Assembly (NCBI GenBank): GCA_902551985.1
Contig: CACDFI010000006.1
Span: 1-64,000 of the forward strand
Length of the DNA stretch: 64,000 bases
Direction: 5' to 3'
Source: an uncultured Pelagibacteraceae bacterium
Lineage (GTDB): Bacteria; Pseudomonadota; Alphaproteobacteria; Pelagibacterales; Pelagibacteraceae
The notes below the pieces were generated by a model. It was given only the letters and a program-made list of their open reading frames with translations. It did not search any database and was not told the origin of the DNA. A program made the position numbers and the translations under genes. Of the stretch, positions 7,823-15,847 are shown in pieces; the first letter of the stretch is position 1, and each line of letters opens with the position of its first letter.

Positions 7823-8581
7823 ATGGAATTCAATAAAGAAAATATTCTAAGAAAAGCAACTACCACCAAACAAACAGTTGTTATGGATGAAGGCCTAAGA
7901 GCCTACATGTTAAAAGTCTATAATTATATGGCAACCGGTGTATTGCTAACTGGTATAATTGCACTTTTATCGTTTAAAATGTCTGTTGTAACAGACCCAA
8001 ATGGTGCGATTGTTGGACTAACTGAATTTGGAAGTGCAATTTATTTATCTGGATTGAAATGGATTGTAATGCTGGCTCCTCTAGGGATTGTATTCTACAT
8101 GAGTTTTGGAATAAACAAAATGAGTGCATCTAGAGCTCAAACTACTTTTTGGGTATTTGCAGCTTTAATGGGATTATCACTTTCATCAATTTTACTAGTT
8201 TACACAGGTTTGAGTGTTACAAGAGTATTCTTTATTTCTTCAGCAACTTTTGGTGCTATGAGTATTTATGGTTACACAACAAAAAGAGACTTAACCAAAA
8301 TGGGATCTTTTTTAATGATGGGTTTAATTGGGATCATAATTGCATCAATAGTCAATATATTCTTGAAATCATCAATGATGTATTTCGCAATATCAATAAT
8401 TGGTGTTTTGGTATTTGTTGGTTTAACTGCATACGATACGCAAAAGATCAAAAATATGTATGCAGCATCTGACAGCGGTGAGTTAATGGGTAAAAAAGCG
8501 GTAATGGGTGCCCTAACTTTATACTTAGACTTTATTAATCTTTTTATAATGCTTTTAAGATTATTCGGTCAAAGAAGATAA
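7823..8581 (+). CDS. Bax inhibitor-1 / YccA family membrane protein
   Basis: A 252-residue polytopic inner-membrane protein with about seven hydrophobic segments and the BI-1 signature. The N-terminal region has L-K-V-Y-N-Y-M-A-T-G-V-L-L-T-G. A later segment has F-F-I-S-S-A-T-F-G-A-M-S-I-Y-G-Y-T-T-K-R-D-L. The C-terminal region has L-T-A-Y-D-T-Q-K-I-K and L-T-L-Y-L-D-F-I-N-L-F-I-M-L-L-R, including the conserved acidic Asp pair that gates calcium leak in bacterial homologues. Bacterial members bind FtsH-related proteases or act as pH-sensitive channels. Single gene; convergent with the DUF2794 gene, whose stop is 4 bases away. Confidence 0.93.
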   Translation: MEFNKENILRKATTTKQTVVMDEGLRAYMLKVYNYMATGVLLTGIIALLSFKMSVVTDPNGAIVGLTEFGSAIYLSGLKWIVMLAPLGIVFYMSFGINKMSASRAQTTFWVFAALMGLSLSSILLVYTGLSVTRVFFISSATFGAMSIYGYTTKRDLTKMGSFLMMGLIGIIIASIVNIFLKSSMMYFAISIIGVLVFVGLTAYDTQKIKNMYAASDSGELMGKKAVMGALTLYLDFINLFIMLLRLFGQRR

Positions 8582-8584
8582 GGC

Positions 8585-8923
8585 CTAAATTTTTTTCCAA
8601 TCAACTTTATTTAAGAGTATTTTTAAATCGTAAGAATTTTGTAAAATTTTACCATTAGTATCTGTAATTAAATATTTAAGATTTTTGTTTGATGGTTTAA
8701 AATTTTTACAAATTTTATAAATTGCTTTTTCAGCTGCGTTTTTAAAAACGCTAAAACTTACCTGTTTTCCAGAAATAGAAAGACCATAGTCTTTCCAATT
8801 TCCTGAGGAAACCATTTTTGCATAAAGATCTAATATAATTTTTAACTCGGCCCTTTCAAAAAAAAGTTTTTTGTTTCCTTCTTTATTTACGTTATTTACT
8901 ACTAGTTTTAAGCTTCTATTCAT
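8585..8923 (-). CDS. DUF2794 domain protein
   Basis: A 112-residue soluble protein that reads like the alphaproteobacterial DUF2794 family: F-F-E-R-A-E-L-K-I-I-L-D-L-Y near 22-35, M-V-S-S-G-N-W-K-D-Y near 37-46, F-S-V-F-K-N-A-A-E-K-A near 56-66, and a closing G-K-I-L-Q-N-S-Y-D-L-K-I-L-L. Function is not known for the family. The start overlaps the end of the upstream yciB gene by 8 bases, so the two are translationally coupled. Confidence 0.85.
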   Translation of the reverse strand: MNRSLKLVVNNVNKEGNKKLFFERAELKIILDLYAKMVSSGNWKDYGLSISGKQVSFSVFKNAAEKAIYKICKNFKPSNKNLKYLITDTNGKILQNSYDLKILLNKVDWKKI

Positions 8924-9500
8924 TTAATTTGTATTTATTTATTAAACCAATTTGAAAAGCGGTAAAAATAAAGGTTATAGGCAACATTCCCCAAACTTTA
9001 AAGTTTACCCAGAATTCTTCTGATTGAGTTCTCCAAATAATTTCATTTAATATGGCTAGTCCAAAAAAGAAATATGTCCATCTTTTATTTAAAATTTCCC
9101 ATCCTTCATCACTTAAAGGCATAGATTTCCCAAGTAACTTTTTTAAAACTGGTTCATTTGTAAAGTATTTTCCAAACATTAATGCAAGACCAAACAAAAT
9201 ATTTATTATTGTTGGCTTCATGTAAATAAAAATAGGATCATCAAAATAAATTGTTAAACCACCAAATAATGTAATCAATATACCACTTATAAGTGGTACT
9301 TTTGGAATTGTCTTTTCAACAATCCACATAATTAAAACTGCTATGATAGTTGCAACTATAAGTGGAGGTATTGCAACGATTAAATTTTTATCATTATTGT
9401 AATAAAAATAAAAAAATATTACCAAAGGCCCTAAATCAGTAACAAATTTTAAAACAGATTTATTCACTGCTACATAATAGCAGAATAATAAAACAATCAT
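8916..9500 (-). CDS. yciB: Inner-membrane septation protein A (YciB/IspZ)
   Basis: A 194-residue membrane protein with five to six hydrophobic segments. It carries the YciB signature F-V-T-D-L-G-P-L-V-I-F-F-Y-F-Y-Y near residues 19-34, R-W-T-Y-F-F-F-G-L-A-I-L-N-E-I-I-W near 139-155, and a final W-V-N-F-K-V-W-G-M-L-P. The family takes part in cell envelope and division-septum integrity. Start choice: a GTG at 9467 (reading V-N-K-S-V-L-K-F) gives the usual family N-terminus, so the first 11 residues may be spurious. Divergent from hspQ across a 44-base gap. Confidence 0.9.
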   Translation of the reverse strand: MIVLLFCYYVAVNKSVLKFVTDLGPLVIFFYFYYNNDKNLIVAIPPLIVATIIAVLIMWIVEKTIPKVPLISGILITLFGGLTIYFDDPIFIYMKPTIINILFGLALMFGKYFTNEPVLKKLLGKSMPLSDEGWEILNKRWTYFFFGLAILNEIIWRTQSEEFWVNFKVWGMLPITFIFTAFQIGLINKYKLNE

Positions 9501-9544
9501 ATTTTTTTTATTGATTTTTATTTTTAAATATCCATATTTATTGA

Positions 9545-9865
9545 GTGACTATTCAAAAAGGAAAGTTCTCAATCGGAGATGTTGTAAAACATAAGCACTT
9601 TGACTTTAGAGGTGTGATTTATGATGTTGATTTTGAATTTAATAATTCAGAGGAATGGTATCAATCCATACCAAAAAACGTAAGACCTAGAAAAGACCAA
9701 CCATTCTATCATTTGTTAGCTGAAAATGATGAAATAACATACGAGGCATATGTTTCTGAGCAAAATCTATTAGTGGACGACTCTGATGAGCCCATTAAAC
9801 ATCCATTAATAAATGAAATATTTTCAGGAAAAAGAGGCTCTAGTTATTTCAAACCCTCTAACTAG
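9545..9865 (+). CDS. hspQ: Heat shock protein HspQ (YccV/hemimethylated-DNA-binding fold)
   Basis: A 106-residue protein read from a GTG start. It has the family motifs F-S-I-G-D-V-V-K-H near 8-16, F-D-F-R-G-V-I-Y-D-V-D near 19-29, then D-Q-P-F-Y-H-L-L near 52-59, Y-V-S-E-Q-N-L near 70 and a closing F-S-G-K-R-G-S. In enterobacteria HspQ is a Lon-protease specificity enhancer and was first described as binding hemimethylated oriC DNA. Here it is a lone gene; the 186-base gap that follows is one of the two largest in the window. Confidence 0.88.
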   Translation: MTIQKGKFSIGDVVKHKHFDFRGVIYDVDFEFNNSEEWYQSIPKNVRPRKDQPFYHLLAENDEITYEAYVSEQNLLVDDSDEPIKHPLINEIFSGKRGSSYFKPSN

Positions 9866-10051
9866 ACACAATTACATTATTTAAACACATTTCGTGCAAA
9901 TCTTAGACATACATGAAGGCTAAGGTAATTAGATATTTTGGCCAAGGATGCATAATTTATCCATTTATTTATCTCCCTCTGTGTTCTTGGTCAGAATAAC
10001 TCACCATAAAAATTTTCAAAATTTTTCAATTTGATATAGATAGCTAAAAAA
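9866..10051 (+). other. 186-base intergenic region with possible RNA structure before ccmC
   Basis: This gap is long for this compact chromosome. It holds a small hairpin CTTAG/CTAAG (about 9902-9922). It also holds a longer-range pair, TGGCCAAG (9939-9946) with CTTGGTCA (9986-9993), which forms 8 pairs including one G-T. An inner GGAT/ATCC pairing lies within that loop. It could be the ccm leader, a small RNA or the hspQ terminator region. No recognised riboswitch or tRNA features are visible and no clear T-run follows the stems. Confidence 0.3.
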
Positions 10052-10759
10052 ATGTTAAATTATTTTAAACCAAAAAACCTAATTCAGATTATCAATAGAT
10101 CTCAAAAATTTGTCTTTATTATATTTATTTTAATCTTAATTCTTGGACTTGTTGAAGCATTAATTCTTTCACCTGAGGATTATAAACAAAGTGACTCCGT
10201 TAGAATTATGTATGTACATGTTCCTGCTGCTTGGATCTCATTAGGAATTTTTTCTTTAATATCAGTTTTATCTTTTGGTATTATTATTTTTAAAAATAAA
10301 AATTTTTCACTAATCACTAAAAGTTTAGCTCCATCAGGATTTGTCTTTAATATAATCGCTCTAGTAACCGGATCAATATGGGGAAAACCTACTTGGGGAA
10401 CGTGGTGGGCATGGGACGCAAGAATTACATCCATGTTATTATTAGCAATATTTTATTTAATGTTTATTTTGTCTTGGAGAATTGCAGGAACAGAGGATAA
10501 AGCTGTAAAATTAAGTTCATATATTGCTATATTTGGAGTTATTAATGTTCCCATTATCAAATTTTCTGTCGATTGGTGGTCTACTCTTCATCAACCAGCT
10601 TCAATAAATCTTCTAAAAGAAACTTCAATTCATTCGTCAATGCTGCTTCCTTTGGGAATAATGACTGCGGCATTTGCACTTTTTTCGCTTTTGATATTTT
10701 TGATGAAATATAATACAGAACTGATAAAAATTAAGAATAAAGGATTAGATAGATTATGA
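10052..10759 (+). CDS. ccmC: Heme exporter / cytochrome c maturation protein CcmC
   Basis: A 235-residue inner-membrane protein with six hydrophobic segments. The periplasmic Trp-rich heme-handling motif reads W-G-K-P-T-W-G-T-W-W-A-W-D-A-R near 110-124. The first conserved His is in Y-V-H-V-P-A-A-W near 55-62, and the second in S-T-L-H-Q-P-A near 178. CcmC loads heme onto CcmE during cytochrome c maturation. It starts the ccmCDEFGH run. ccmA and ccmB, which often precede it, are not in this window. Confidence 0.96.
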   Translation: MLNYFKPKNLIQIINRSQKFVFIIFILILILGLVEALILSPEDYKQSDSVRIMYVHVPAAWISLGIFSLISVLSFGIIIFKNKNFSLITKSLAPSGFVFNIIALVTGSIWGKPTWGTWWAWDARITSMLLLAIFYLMFILSWRIAGTEDKAVKLSSYIAIFGVINVPIIKFSVDWWSTLHQPASINLLKETSIHSSMLLPLGIMTAAFALFSLLIFLMKYNTELIKIKNKGLDRL

Positions 10760-10989
10760 TTCAAGACGTTTTATACATGAATGGGTACGGCTTATACGTA
10801 TGGTCTTCTTTTGTGTTTACTTTATCTTGTTTTTGGATTTTACATTCAGTTATTAAGCTTCAGTTAATTAAAGAGCATAAAAAATTTGAAGCAAAATTTG
10901 AAAGTTTAGATATAGAGAAAGTTGAAAAAGCAAAAAAACAAGAAACTTTCAAAGAAATTTTAGCTACTTCTTCAGTTTCTAAGATTTAA
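10756..10989 (+). CDS. ccmD: Heme exporter protein CcmD
   Basis: A 77-residue protein with one membrane span near residues 11-33 (Y-V-W-S-S-F-V-F-T-L-S-C-F-W-I-L). The family-typical N-terminal M-N-G-Y-G-L-Y-V-W motif precedes it and a charged cytoplasmic tail follows. CcmD stabilises the CcmC-CcmE complex and helps release holo-CcmE. It overlaps ccmC by 4 bases, and the context supports the call despite short length. Confidence 0.9.
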   Translation: MIQDVLYMNGYGLYVWSSFVFTLSCFWILHSVIKLQLIKEHKKFEAKFESLDIEKVEKAKKQETFKEILATSSVSKI

Positions 10990-11001
10990 TTTCTTATTTT
11001 C

Positions 11002-11421
11002 ATGTATGGTAAAAAAGTAAAATTAAGAGCTGTTTTTATATTATCAATATTTGTTTCTTTAATTTTAGTATCTTTTTTAATTATAAAATCGTTGGAAGAA
11101 AATGTAGTTTATTTTAAATCACCGACAGAAATTAAGGTACTTCCTGAAGTTACAAAGAAAAAAATTAGAGTTGGTGGAATGGTAAAAAAAAATTCAATTA
11201 ATATTAATCAATCTGAAGTAAATTTTGTGATAACTGATTTTAAAAACGAGCTTATAGTAAATTATAAAGGCTCAATACCAAATTTGTTTGAGGAAGAAAA
11301 AGGAGTTGTCGCTGAGGGATTTCTTCAAGATAGAAATTATTTTAAGGCGGTGAAAATTTTGGCGAAGCATGATGAAAACTATATGCCCCCAGAGGTAGCA
11401 GAGTCTTTGAAAGAAAATTAG
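11002..11421 (+). CDS. ccmE: Cytochrome c-type biogenesis heme chaperone CcmE
   Basis: A 139-residue protein with one N-terminal membrane anchor (about 9-28) and a periplasmic OB-fold domain. The heme-attachment region is readable: V-V-A-E-G-F-L-Q-D near 96-104, then the covalent heme-binding His and distal Tyr in [11 protein letters not shown] near 117-127. It receives heme from CcmC and passes it to CcmF/H. It lies 12 bases after ccmD and 1 base before ccmF. Confidence 0.95.
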   Translation: MYGKKVKLRAVFILSIFVSLILVSFLIIKSLEENVVYFKSPTEIKVLPEVTKKKIRVGGMVKKNSININQSEVNFVITDFKNELIVNYKGSIPNLFEEEKGVVAEGFLQDRNYFKAVKILAKHDENYMPPEVAESLKEN

Positions 11422-11422
11422 A

Positions 11423-13294
11423 ATGGTCAATCAACTAGGCAATTATTCTTTATATATAGCTTTATTAATTTCGATTTTTATAATTATAAAAACCTCATTA
11501 TCGTTTAGGAATTCCTCTAATGTTTTGAGTGGCAATATTTTTTCGTTAATATCCGTACAATCTTTAATGGTTATAATTAGTTTTCTAACTTTAATTTATG
11601 CTTTTGTTACATCAGACTTTAGTAACGAGACTGTTTACAACAACTCTCATACTGCAAAACCTTTATTCTATAAAATTTCTGGGACATGGGGCAATCATGA
11701 AGGAAGTTTACTTTTATGGTTATTGGTATTAACAACTTTTTTATTTTTATTTGTAATCGACTCTAAAAATCTTCCTCAAAGATACAGAACTTTTACATTG
11801 TTTTTTCAGGAAATTATAATTTTTGGTTTTCTTCTATTTATACTTTTCACATCCAATCCCTTTACAAATATATTTCCAATTCCATCTGAAGGAACAGGAT
11901 TAAATCCAATACTCCAAGATCCTGCATTAGCAATTCATCCACCTATTTTATATTTGGGTTATGTTGGAACCTCTATTATATTCTCATCCGCTTTAGGTGC
12001 AATTATCTCTGGCTTCATTAATAAATCTTGGGCAAGTCACATTAAAAGATGGGTTTTAATTTCGTGGGTATTTTTATCTATTGGTATTCTCTTAGGATCT
12101 ATATGGGCATATTACGAGTTAGGATGGGGAGGTTTTTGGTTTTGGGACCCTGTTGAAAACGTATCACTAATGCCTTGGCTTTGCCTAACAGCATTATTAC
12201 ACACAGTTTTTACTTTAGAAAAACGAGGAACATTTCAATCATGGGCAATAATTTTATCAATTACAACTTTCTCATTAAGTATGAGTGGAACTTTTTTAGT
12301 TAGGTCTGGAATTTTAAACTCAATTCATACTTTTGCAAACGATCCATCACGTGGAGTGTTTATATTGTGTTTTTTATTTGTATTAATTTTTATCTCAATA
12401 TTTATTTATTTTTTTTATCAAAAAACTATCACAGTTGAATCCACAAAAACTTTTTTAGTGAGTAAAGAAACTGCAGTTTTAATCAATAATTTATTCATGA
12501 TGTTTTTTTTATCAGTAGTTTTGATTGGTACAGTTTATCCAATTTTTTTAGAGGTAATTAACGATGAAAAAATTTCGATTGGACCACCTTTTTACCATAA
12601 ATTAATTATCCCATTCTTAATTCCATTTTTATTTTTTATGGCAATCGGACCAAATATTAAATGGGTAAAAGATAAGATGAGAAAAATTAATTTAAAAGAT
12701 ATCTTTATTTTTATTATATCAATAGTAATTTCTTATATTTTTGTAAATAAATTTGGCGTTTCTTATCTCCTATCTCTACCTTTATTTATTTTCAGTTTAT
12801 TTTTATTTTTTGTGACAATTAAAGATTTTTTTGGAAAAAATATTAACATATCTCAAAAAATCTCACATTTTGGTTTCAGTCTCTTAATTTTAAGTATTTT
12901 ATTAAATGGCGTTTTGGCTAAAGAACATTCTTCAAACATGAGAGTTGGAGATGAAATAAAATTTTTAGATAAAATGATTCAATTTCAAAATATTGAAGTA
13001 ATTAAAAAACAAAATTATCAAACATTAATTGGCAAATTTAATATTGTTGATGAAAATAATTCATTAAGTTTAAAACCTGAAATTAGAATTTATGACCAAC
13101 CCCAAACCATTACCAGTGAAGCTGATATTTCGTCTACAATTTTTGCAGATAATTTTTTAGTATTTAATATAATCAAAGACGATGGTTTTTATAATGTGAG
13201 ATATCAAATAAAACCATTTATGATTTGGATTTGGATTTCAGTCTTACTGATTTCATTGGGTGGAATATTAAGCTTAAAGAAAAAAAATGTCTAA
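11423..13294 (+). CDS. ccmF: Cytochrome c heme lyase subunit CcmF
   Basis: A 623-residue multi-span inner-membrane protein. The periplasmic WWD heme motif is W-G-G-F-W-F-W-D-P-V-E-N near 235-246. Conserved histidines include W-G-N-H-E-G-S near 92 and A-I-H-P-P near 167. The length is slightly short of the roughly 650 residues typical of the family. With CcmH it attaches heme to apocytochrome c. It overlaps ccmG by 8 bases. Confidence 0.96.
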   Translation: MVNQLGNYSLYIALLISIFIIIKTSLSFRNSSNVLSGNIFSLISVQSLMVIISFLTLIYAFVTSDFSNETVYNNSHTAKPLFYKISGTWGNHEGSLLLWLLVLTTFLFLFVIDSKNLPQRYRTFTLFFQEIIIFGFLLFILFTSNPFTNIFPIPSEGTGLNPILQDPALAIHPPILYLGYVGTSIIFSSALGAIISGFINKSWASHIKRWVLISWVFLSIGILLGSIWAYYELGWGGFWFWDPVENVSLMPWLCLTALLHTVFTLEKRGTFQSWAIILSITTFSLSMSGTFLVRSGILNSIHTFANDPSRGVFILCFLFVLIFISIFIYFFYQKTITVESTKTFLVSKETAVLINNLFMMFFLSVVLIGTVYPIFLEVINDEKISIGPPFYHKLIIPFLIPFLFFMAIGPNIKWVKDKMRKINLKDIFIFIISIVISYIFVNKFGVSYLLSLPLFIFSLFLFFVTIKDFFGKNINISQKISHFGFSLLILSILLNGVLAKEHSSNMRVGDEIKFLDKMIQFQNIEVIKKQNYQTLIGKFNIVDENNSLSLKPEIRIYDQPQTITSEADISSTIFADNFLVFNIIKDDGFYNVRYQIKPFMIWIWISVLLISLGGILSLKKKNV

Positions 13295-13811
13295 AAATAT
13301 AAAATTAATTAGTATAGTTTTATTTGCACTTTTTTCCTTTTTTATACTTTTAAAAGGATTAGATAAATCTAACACTTATTCTCCCAGTATTGATAAAAGT
13401 AAAATTGATTTCAATTTTAAAGCAAAATATCTTTTTTCTGAAAAAGAAGTTTTTTTAGACGAATTATTAAAAAACGAAGGTATGACTTTAATTAATATAT
13501 GGGCCTCTTGGTGTTCGCCCTGTAAAGATGAGCATGCATATTTATTAAAATTAAAATCTTTAAATAACTTAAATATTATTGGAATTAATTACAAAGATAA
13601 TGAAAATAATGCTAAACAATTTCTTAGCGAACTTGGAAATCCTTATACCAATATAATTACTGATCCAAATGGAATAAACTCAATTGAACTGGGAGCATTT
13701 GGTGTACCTGAAACTTATTTAATAGAAAATAAATCTAAATTAATTATTAAAAAATTTATAGGTCCTTTAGATGATAAATCGTTTATACAACTCACTAAAA
13801 TAATTCAATGA
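13287..13811 (+). CDS. ccmG: Thiol:disulfide interchange protein CcmG/DsbE
   Basis: A 174-residue periplasmic thioredoxin-fold protein anchored by one N-terminal helix (about 5-24). The redox motif is W-A-S-W-C-S-P-C-K near residues 72-80. The cis-proline loop lies in F-G-V-P-E-T-Y near 145, and G-I-N-Y-K-D near 104 is the CcmG-specific segment. It reduces apocytochrome c CXXCH cysteines before heme attachment. It overlaps ccmF upstream and ccmH downstream (4 bases). Confidence 0.94.
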   Translation: MSKNIKLISIVLFALFSFFILLKGLDKSNTYSPSIDKSKIDFNFKAKYLFSEKEVFLDELLKNEGMTLINIWASWCSPCKDEHAYLLKLKSLNNLNIIGINYKDNENNAKQFLSELGNPYTNIITDPNGINSIELGAFGVPETYLIENKSKLIIKKFIGPLDDKSFIQLTKIIQ

Positions 13812-14173
13812 ATAAGATGAAAATTCTGTCAAAGCTAATTATTATTTTTTTGTTCTTTCAAAATTTTTCTTTAGCTGAAACTTCACAACAAGTTGACAAA
13901 ATTTCAAAGAACTTAAGATGTCTAATTTGTCAAGGTCAATCAGTTTACGATTCTCAATCTGATTTTGCATTAAGCATGAAAATTCTAATACAGAATAAAA
14001 TCGATGAAGGTAAAAATGATGAGCAGATTTATGATTTTCTTAAAAATAAGTACGGTGAGTGGATAGTTTATGATCCAGAAATAAACAAAAATACTCTTTT
14101 GCTTTGGGTATTACCTTTGATTTTATTCGTTTTTGGCGGTATTTTAATTCTTAGAAAAGTATCTATAAAGTAG
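13808..14173 (+). CDS. ccmH: Cytochrome c-type biogenesis protein CcmH (CcmL/CycL type)
   Basis: A 121-residue protein with a signal sequence. The thiol motif is L-R-C-L-I-C-Q-G-Q near residues 36-44, with K-Y-G-E-W-I-V-Y-D-P following. A C-terminal membrane span (about 98-115) is present. This is the short form lacking the TPR (CcmI) part found in gammaproteobacterial CcmH; no ccmI follows here. It ends the ccm run, with the PagL-like gene 12 bases on. Confidence 0.93.
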   Translation: MNKMKILSKLIIIFLFFQNFSLAETSQQVDKISKNLRCLICQGQSVYDSQSDFALSMKILIQNKIDEGKNDEQIYDFLKNKYGEWIVYDPEINKNTLLLWVLPLILFVFGGILILRKVSIK

Positions 14174-14185
14174 ATAAAAACATTT

Positions 14186-14686
14186 ATGCAAACCTTTTTA
14201 AAAATATTTTTAATATACTTTTTACTATTATTTAATTTTGCAAATGCAGATGGACATAAATCTAATGAAAGTTGGAGTTTTTACACTGGAACTTTTGATT
14301 TTAGTGATGAGGGAAAAAAGTCAACTTTATTTGGTATCCAACACATTAATACTGGAAAAAATAAGGAGAGTTTCTTAGGTATACTACAACCTGTGACAGG
14401 TTTAATGATAACAGCAGATAATGCAGCATACGTATATACAGGCTTTCAAATTTACAATGAAGGGCCATTAAAATTTACCCCAAGTTTCACACCTGGATTA
14501 TACTCCGAGGGTGATGGTAAAGATTTAGGGCATGTGATTGAGTTTAAAACTGAAATTCAAATATCTTATGAATTTTCAAAAAATAGTGAAATAGCAGTAT
14601 CATATAACCATATATCTAATGCGAGTCTTGGAGATAAGAATCCTGGGGCAAATAGTTATATGTTTAATTATATAAAAAAATTTTAA
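14186..14686 (+). CDS. PagL-like lipid A 3-O-deacylase
   Basis: A 166-residue protein with a signal sequence (about 1-21) and alternating beta-strand patterning, suggesting a small outer-membrane beta-barrel. Near the C-terminus the sequence Y-N-H-I-S-N-A-S-L-G-D-K-N-P-G matches the PagL catalytic segment (H-x-S followed by N-x-x-x-G...N-P-G). The last residues end in Phe (I-K-K-F), as expected for an outer-membrane barrel. PagL removes a 3-hydroxyacyl chain from lipid A. The substrate in this lineage is not known. Confidence 0.75.
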   Translation: MQTFLKIFLIYFLLLFNFANADGHKSNESWSFYTGTFDFSDEGKKSTLFGIQHINTGKNKESFLGILQPVTGLMITADNAAYVYTGFQIYNEGPLKFTPSFTPGLYSEGDGKDLGHVIEFKTEIQISYEFSKNSEIAVSYNHISNASLGDKNPGANSYMFNYIKKF

Positions 14687-14695
14687 TTTAAGGAT

Positions 14696-15847
14696 ATGAA
14701 TTTAAAAGATTGTCACAATTTTAGTGATTTTAGAAAATTAGCTCAGAAAAAATTACCTTCTCCAATATTCCATTACATAGATGGTGCAGCAGATGATGAA
14801 ATAACTTATGCGAGAAACACCAGCGCCTTTGACGATGTTGATTTGGTTCCGAATGTTCTAAGAGGAGTAGAAAATGTTGACCTTTCAACAACAATATTTG
14901 GAAAAAAATTGGATTTACCTTTTTACCTAGCACCAACAGCCTTACAACGACTTTTTCATTATGATGGAGAAAGGGCAGTAGGAAAAGCAGCAAAAAAATT
15001 TAATACAATGTTTGGTGTTTCAGCTTTAGCAACTGTGAGTGTTGAAGAAATCTCATCAATGATTGATACACCTAAAATGTTTCAATTTTATTTTCATAAA
15101 GACAGAGGTCTTAATGACTCTTGTCTAGAAAGAGCTAAAGCAGCAAAATTTGATGTAATGGCTTTAACCGTTGATACTATTACTGGTGGAAACCGAGAGA
15201 GAGATTTAAGAACTGGTTTTACATCACCTCCAAAATTAACATTATCAAGTTTATTTAGTTTTGCCACAAAGCCTATGTGGGGAATAAACTATTTAACAAA
15301 AGGTAAGTTTGAATTACCTCATCTTCAAGATTTTGTTAAAGAGGGTACCAGTACTAACTCTTCTATCGGAAGTTATTTTTCTACAATGTTAGATCAGTCT
15401 ATGAATTGGAAAGATGCTGAAAATCTTTGTTCTAAATGGGGAGGTCATTTTGCTCTTAAAGGTATTATGAGTGTTGAAGATGCAAAAAGAGCTGTAGACA
15501 TTGGATGTACCGGTATAATGGTTTCTAATCATGGAGGAAGACAACTTGATGGATCTAGATCTCCATTTGATCAATTAGCTGAAATTGTTGATGCTGTTGG
15601 AGATAAACTTGATGTTATTTGTGAAGGAGGAATTCATAGAGGAACTCATATGCTTAAAGCGTTATCACTTGGTGCTAAAGCATGTTCAGGTGGTAGGCTT
15701 TATTTATACGCCTTAGCTGCTGCAGGCCAAGCCGGTGTTGAAAGAGCTTTAAACCAATATAAAACAGAGCTGCAACGTGACATGAAACTAATGGGTTGCA
15801 CAAAAATAAGTGATCTAAATAGAAGTAATTTAAGATTCAGAAGATAA
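14696..15847 (+). CDS. FMN-dependent alpha-hydroxy-acid oxidase/dehydrogenase, copy 1
   Basis: A 383-residue TIM-barrel flavoenzyme of the L-lactate dehydrogenase/glycolate oxidase family. Visible motifs are the substrate Tyr in F-H-Y-I-D-G-A-A-D-D-E near 24-34, P-T-A-L near 81, Q-F-Y-F-H-K-D-R near 128, the catalytic Lys in A-L-K-G-I-M-S and His in S-N-H-G-G-R-Q-L-D-G. The FMN-phosphate loop reads E-G-G-I-H-R-G where the family usually has D-G-G-V-R-R-G, so the first Arg (spinach glycolate oxidase R289) is His here. It is immediately followed (1-base overlap) by a paralogue of equal length. L-lactate, glycolate or a related acid is the likely substrate. Confidence 0.9.
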   Translation: MNLKDCHNFSDFRKLAQKKLPSPIFHYIDGAADDEITYARNTSAFDDVDLVPNVLRGVENVDLSTTIFGKKLDLPFYLAPTALQRLFHYDGERAVGKAAKKFNTMFGVSALATVSVEEISSMIDTPKMFQFYFHKDRGLNDSCLERAKAAKFDVMALTVDTITGGNRERDLRTGFTSPPKLTLSSLFSFATKPMWGINYLTKGKFELPHLQDFVKEGTSTNSSIGSYFSTMLDQSMNWKDAENLCSKWGGHFALKGIMSVEDAKRAVDIGCTGIMVSNHGGRQLDGSRSPFDQLAEIVDAVGDKLDVICEGGIHRGTHMLKALSLGAKACSGGRLYLYALAAAGQAGVERALNQYKTELQRDMKLMGCTKISDLNRSNLRFRR

